A stretch of 64,000 bases of DNA from Ananas comosus. Taxonomy: Eukaryota; Streptophyta; Magnoliopsida; Poales; Bromeliaceae. The position numbers and the translations under genes are program-made. The stretch is from the NCBI RefSeq assembly GCF_001540865.1, contig NC_033629.1, forward strand, positions 7,615,473 to 7,679,472, in the 5' to 3' direction. Positions within the stretch are counted from its first letter, which is position 1; every line of letters begins with the position of its first letter. The notes below the pieces were generated by a model. That model saw only the letters and a program-made list of their open reading frames with translations. It was not told where the DNA came from and searched no databases. This document shows, one piece after another, positions 59,820-64,000 of this stretch.

Positions 59820-62476
59820 TGTCACGCCCCGGGACCGGCAGAGGCCCTCCCGGTAGCGTGCCCAGACCCGCCATATGTCTACACATATAAGGCGTCTAGA
59901 AGAAAAGCGGAAGTAAAAGCAAGAGACGGAACAAATAAGAAAAGTGAAATAACAAGCAACTAATGATATCAGAGCGAGTAAAGTACTAACATCTACACCA
60001 AAGTATAGAAATAAAGCTAGACAATAATAGGAACAATAAGTAGTACAAAAACTGCCTCAAGTACAAAAATGGTGGCCTCTATACATATACGGGTACAACT
60101 CTCAACCTCTCACAAAAAGAAAACACGAGAGGTAGACCACCTATCGAACAATCCCTCGGTAACCACGCTAGCCCGAGGCGATACCCTTTCCGCGATCCCT
60201 GGCCTCTCCCTGCGTGGAAGGCTCTGAAAACATCGAGAAAAAGAGGGCGTGAGAACTATAATTTATAGTTCCCAGTGGGCAATTACTGACCTCAGCTCCT
60301 ACTCCACTAGGCCCCAAAAATAGGGTAAGTAATGCTAATAGCAATAAGCGATAAAAAGGAGCATGTAAATAAACTGCTGAAAGAGAGAGCATAAATAAAA
60401 TGCTATACTACAATATCTCACATAAGCACGATGTCAAAATGTGGTACATCTATTCTATCATAAGGAAAAGTGACCAATGGCAATAGTTTACTGTCACAAC
60501 CCTTTATTCATACATGATGTATAGGCTCTATCATGGCAGCCAAGTATACCGTGATGAAATAGGTAACTGTCAAGTATACTACATGTCTCAACCCTATGCT
60601 ATATGCATGTAAATGTAATCCAACTACTAAACCTATCTAGTAGTGATTGTTCATTCTCAAACCGTGTCGATTTCCATTTCCAATTAGGGACCTACCCAAG
60701 GTAGTCCAGCTTGTGCCGCCTAAGTGCCTGTGGTAGCCCGACATTCCTACACATGGAATGTGTCTGTCCCACTCGACCCCGTAGGCTTCTCGATACCGCA
60801 CGAGCGAACAAAAGTCGCGTAGGCTAACTCCGGAGTGCCGGCTTGTAGGGAGCGACCCTCACAAGCATGTGCGAATGAGCACAAATGGCAAGCAAGCATA
60901 GTCCAAGTCTCAAGTATCCAATCCTCATGTCTCTAACATGGTATAGTCACTAGTATCCCGAAGATCTAGTACTAAGTCACAAATGAAGTTCCAACGTTCT
61001 CTAGGTCTAGTGCCCCTTTATGACACTTAGACATTTAATGTTTAAGCATGTTCCACATTCCTTAATGACCCTATCCACTAGGTTCTCACATGTCCCGAGC
61101 TCAATGCCGCTTGATGACATTAGCTCACTAGTTCGCATACCTTCTAAAATGGCAATCTTGTCATCTTTCATGTCACAAGTGAACTCAAGTTTAAATGCAT
61201 GAATCCGAACTCAATTACGCTATAGAAGTATGAAACCAAGTCTCATGAAGAATGCTAAATGCAACCATAGATCCCCCAAGCAACTCTCTACTACATAGAG
61301 GTCCAAAATTTTATTTTACATAACATATGCATTTTAAGCATTCTAAAAATCGTAATAAATACAATTAGGATGAATATGCATGCTTTTCCAATTTACGGAA
61401 CATATATAACCATAAATGAGAATTTCTCATAAGTAGGCTAGGTCAAACCCACCGAACCGTCGCGTAGGGCCTCGTTTCGCCGAACAAAGTTGTCCCCGAG
61501 TCTCAAAATACCCTAAAAGTAATCAGCGAAGAGATACGAGGGCATTACGACCATCATATAATGTCAAACATTAACCTAGAAGCAAAAAGGGCCAAAACTA
61601 ACCTCAAGAGTAGAAATCTCTTCCAAAGCTCCAAAAGAGAGCTAGAACCCTTCCAATCCAAGCTCAAGGAAGGTTCTAAACCAATCAATCAAGCCTCAAA
61701 AGCCCTAGGTTCAAAAAAGCCCAAAATAAACCCTGAGTCTCAAAACTAGGGTTTCAAAACAATAAAGCCTCAAATCCAAGGTCTAGATGGAGAGAAAGGG
61801 CTACCAACCTCAAAGAGGCTTCAATCCAAGCTCAAAGGATGAAGATCTTCTCCTTTGCAAGCTCCAAATCCAAGCCTTCAAGCACCAAGGAAGATGAGAG
61901 GGTGAGGAAGATGCTCCAAGTCCACTAGTAGCTCCAAACTTCTTCTCCTTCCCTCCTTCTTCTCCTTCTCCTTCTTCTTCTTCTTCTCTATCAAGGGTGT
62001 AGAGAGGGTTGTGAGAAGAGAAATGAGGAGAAGAGAGGGTGGAGGGGTCATATAGACCCTCTAATGTAACAAAATCCAGCCAGTCCCCTCAAAAATCCAA
62101 TATTACCACAGCCCGGTCTGGGCAGTTTTCGCCCAGAGGGACCGGTCTCTCGCTGCGTACCCGAAAAACCAGCGTTCGGGAACCGGTCTCTCCCTGCGCG
62201 GGACCGGTCTCTCACTGCGTAGAAGCGCTCGGGGACCGGTCTCGCCCGCCAGGGACCGGTTGCCTCAGGGCTGCCGCAACACTGCTCACTGGGGGACCGG
62301 TCTCTCCTTTTAGGGACCGGTCCCCGAGAGTAAAAACTCTCAGAACTTGTCCAGAATTTCAGTTTTCGAACTTTTTAGGTCGGAAAACATTCTACAACCT
62401 TCCACCAAGTGTGGAAAAGCTCGAAATACGTCCAAACACTCGAACATCGCAATTTGCAAAGGTCCAGTGTGTTACA
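59820..62476 (-). mobile_element. Solo LTR B with exact target duplication
   Basis: The 2657-bp element runs TGTCACGCCCCGGGAC to GTGTGTTACA. It is flanked by CGGCG at 59815-59819 and 62477-62481. On the minus strand, in order: ACCGGT cluster (62138-62322), TATA-like 'tctatatgac' near 62050, GA-rich leader, a weak donor-like site near 61808, and the acceptor TGTTTTCAG|AGCC near 60224. It contains no gag-pol. Confidence 0.92.
62138..62322. promoter_or_regulatory. ACCGGT cluster in LTR U3
   Basis: Seven ACCGGT sites in about 185 bases, mostly as GGGACCGGTCTCTC or GGGACCGGTCCCCGAG, placed just upstream of the TATA-like site on the minus strand. Confidence 0.55.
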
Positions 62477-63244
62477 CGGCGGGCCGCCGAACGGACAGCT
62501 CCTCCCCTGTCCGCCCAAGGCTCAACAACAGGAATGTGTATAAGAATTTATCCAGGAAATTAAATTCTAAGCATACACATTCAAGAGGGCACAAACAGTG
62601 CCAACAATACGAGAGCAAGCAATCCACAAGGTAACAGGTGAAATAAAGAGAGTACTTTACTAACTATTACAATAGTTCCAATATTCTCATTTACATCATT
62701 TTCTTTAAATGAATACATTTGTCATCCAAAATACGTAGCTCTCCAAATCCTCACCTACAATGAATCTCTCTCTCAATACATAGGTGACTAATGCAAAAAG
62801 GAAAGCTACTATACTACCACGGTCTCACAGGTCGGGCGAGATGCCCTTGCCGCGGTCCTCTCTCTGCAGCCCTGAACCTACCACTGGAAATAGAGTGGGG
62901 TGAGAACTATCTTCCATAGTTCCCAGTGGGTTCGGCCGCCGACTCTGCCGATCTCCCCACTAGGTCAAGTGGGCACAAGTAACAACAAATAGATAGATAG
63001 ATAGATATGTATCTGAAAGCTGTAAATGCAATAGTAGGAAAACTATGCTACTATGCCCATAATCATGAATATGAATGCATGCATCATATAATAAAGGTTT
63101 ACTATCATGCTAACAAATTCGATCCATGTTCAAATAGCAATGTTCAATGACATTAGTAAACCTTTAACCTTTCCAATTACCCAATCTGTGGCGAGGCCCT
63201 AGGGCTCGCCCATGACTCACCTTTCAATCCCAAAGTGGGGAGGG

Positions 63245-64000
63245 TGTCACGCCCCGGGACCGATACCAATTTGGCCCGACCCGAGCACGTCAAACAGACG
63301 CCGAACGGACAGAGTTTCCCCTATCTGCCCAAGGCTCATCACATGTACATTTTCATCAATAGAGAAAAGCACTAGCGGAAACATACACAAGCAGCTTACA
63401 CGAAGGTAAGCAATAGCCACAAGTGAAAGAAAAAGGAAACTAAACCTTTACAAGTACTATGATTCATTTTTTATCATATACATTGCATCCATTTACATTC
63501 ATGATTCTTGTACTTCATTACACATTGCATCATTTCTTTCTTACATCACATTTACCTCAAAATAAACTTTACATTCTTTTCTCAATATCACTAGTCATCA
63601 AATACAAATATGAACAAAGGGTACTCTACCAACAAAATGTAAACCCAACTCAACTCTGGTGGCCTCTGTCTAAGGCGCGATACCTTTACCTCGGTCGCTC
63701 GCCGGCTCGCTCGGTCCCGGCTCTGTGGAAATAGTGGGGTGAGAACTACAACAAAGTTCCCAGTGGGTTCGGCCTCAACATCACCGACTTTCCCACTAGG
63801 ACTAACTCAGGCATAATAGAAAGAATAAGCTGCATATAGTAACCAATCTATACATGATGCTAATATGCCTGAACAATAAAGCAGAAATATGCTCAACATT
63901 AAATAAATGCAGATTATGCAAATTCTTTGTTCTTTTCACGTTACTCTTTGTTCTTTGTTCTTTGCTCTTTGTTCTTTATTCTTTATTCTTTAATCTCAAG
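63245..64000 (-). mobile_element. LTR C, runs off the window
   Basis: It begins TGTCACGCCCCGGGACCG and is the inverted counterpart of 3889-4656, including the acceptor-like TTTCCACAG|AGCC near 63725 and the CTTTGTTCTTT run at 63930-63990. Confidence 0.75.

Larger units (their letters stand above)
59764..63244 (-). mobile_element. LTR A, split by two later LTRs
   Basis: Segments 59764-59819 and 62482-63244 join exactly across the solo LTR at 59820-62476. It begins TGTCACGCCCCGCCCC after CACAT. The second segment has the AGTTCCCAGTGGG block at 62920-62935 and an (AGAT)n run near 62990. It is cut again at 63245 by another LTR, left flank GAGGG. Confidence 0.82.

Overview
This window looks like a gene-poor stretch of a plant nuclear genome. 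It holds one host gene with spliced exons in a landscape of nested LTR retrotransposons and MITEs. The retroelements are plant chromodomain Ty3/gypsy types, a Ty1/copia type with plant tRNA-Met primer sites, and a gag-only element. The gene is a plastid rubisco-assembly chaperone. Overall style suggests a monocot, and one with a pineapple-like repeat vocabulary is possible, but the species is an inference.

Layout. Bases 1-10759 are stacked, mostly incomplete Ty3-type LTRs in both orientations. After a 100-N gap, 10998-23525 holds a minus-strand chromovirus-like element: gag/protease, LTR, integrase/RNase H/RT, a second gag/protease and a second LTR. The second gag and LTR repeat the first with a high density of one-base indels, which looks like an assembly artefact. 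Bases 23526-30237 are another degraded LTR split by an inverted, partly error-rich Ty1/copia remnant.

The host gene, 31976-40065 on the plus strand, is a five-exon RbcX (RBCX2-like) gene predicted at 225 residues with intact splice sites. Its first intron holds a Tourist-like MITE (TSD TTA) and a gag-only LTR element, and its second holds a Mutator-like MITE (9-bp TSD). A probable SINE lies downstream.

Bases 40821-57995 are one plus-strand Ty3/gypsy element. It is defective: RT and integrase catalytic residues are changed, part of the integrase core is missing, its 5' LTR holds a solo LTR, its gag is split by a 6.3-kb insertion, and its 3' LTR holds a 78-bp mini-LTR and is truncated. The 6.3-kb insertion carries a 3.8-kb ORF-less block of five successive tandem-repeat arrays. 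Bases 57996-64000 are again LTRs nested in LTRs, several with exact 5-bp target-site duplications.

Two themes recur across LTR families. First, palindromic ACCGGT clusters lie just upstream of the putative TATA/start region, in Ty3-type and Ty1-type LTRs alike. Second, a conserved GAG|GTAAGC-like donor lies downstream of the start region, and a conserved pyrimidine-tract plus (C)AG acceptor lies near the LTR 3' end. Together these suggest an intron contained within the LTR itself.
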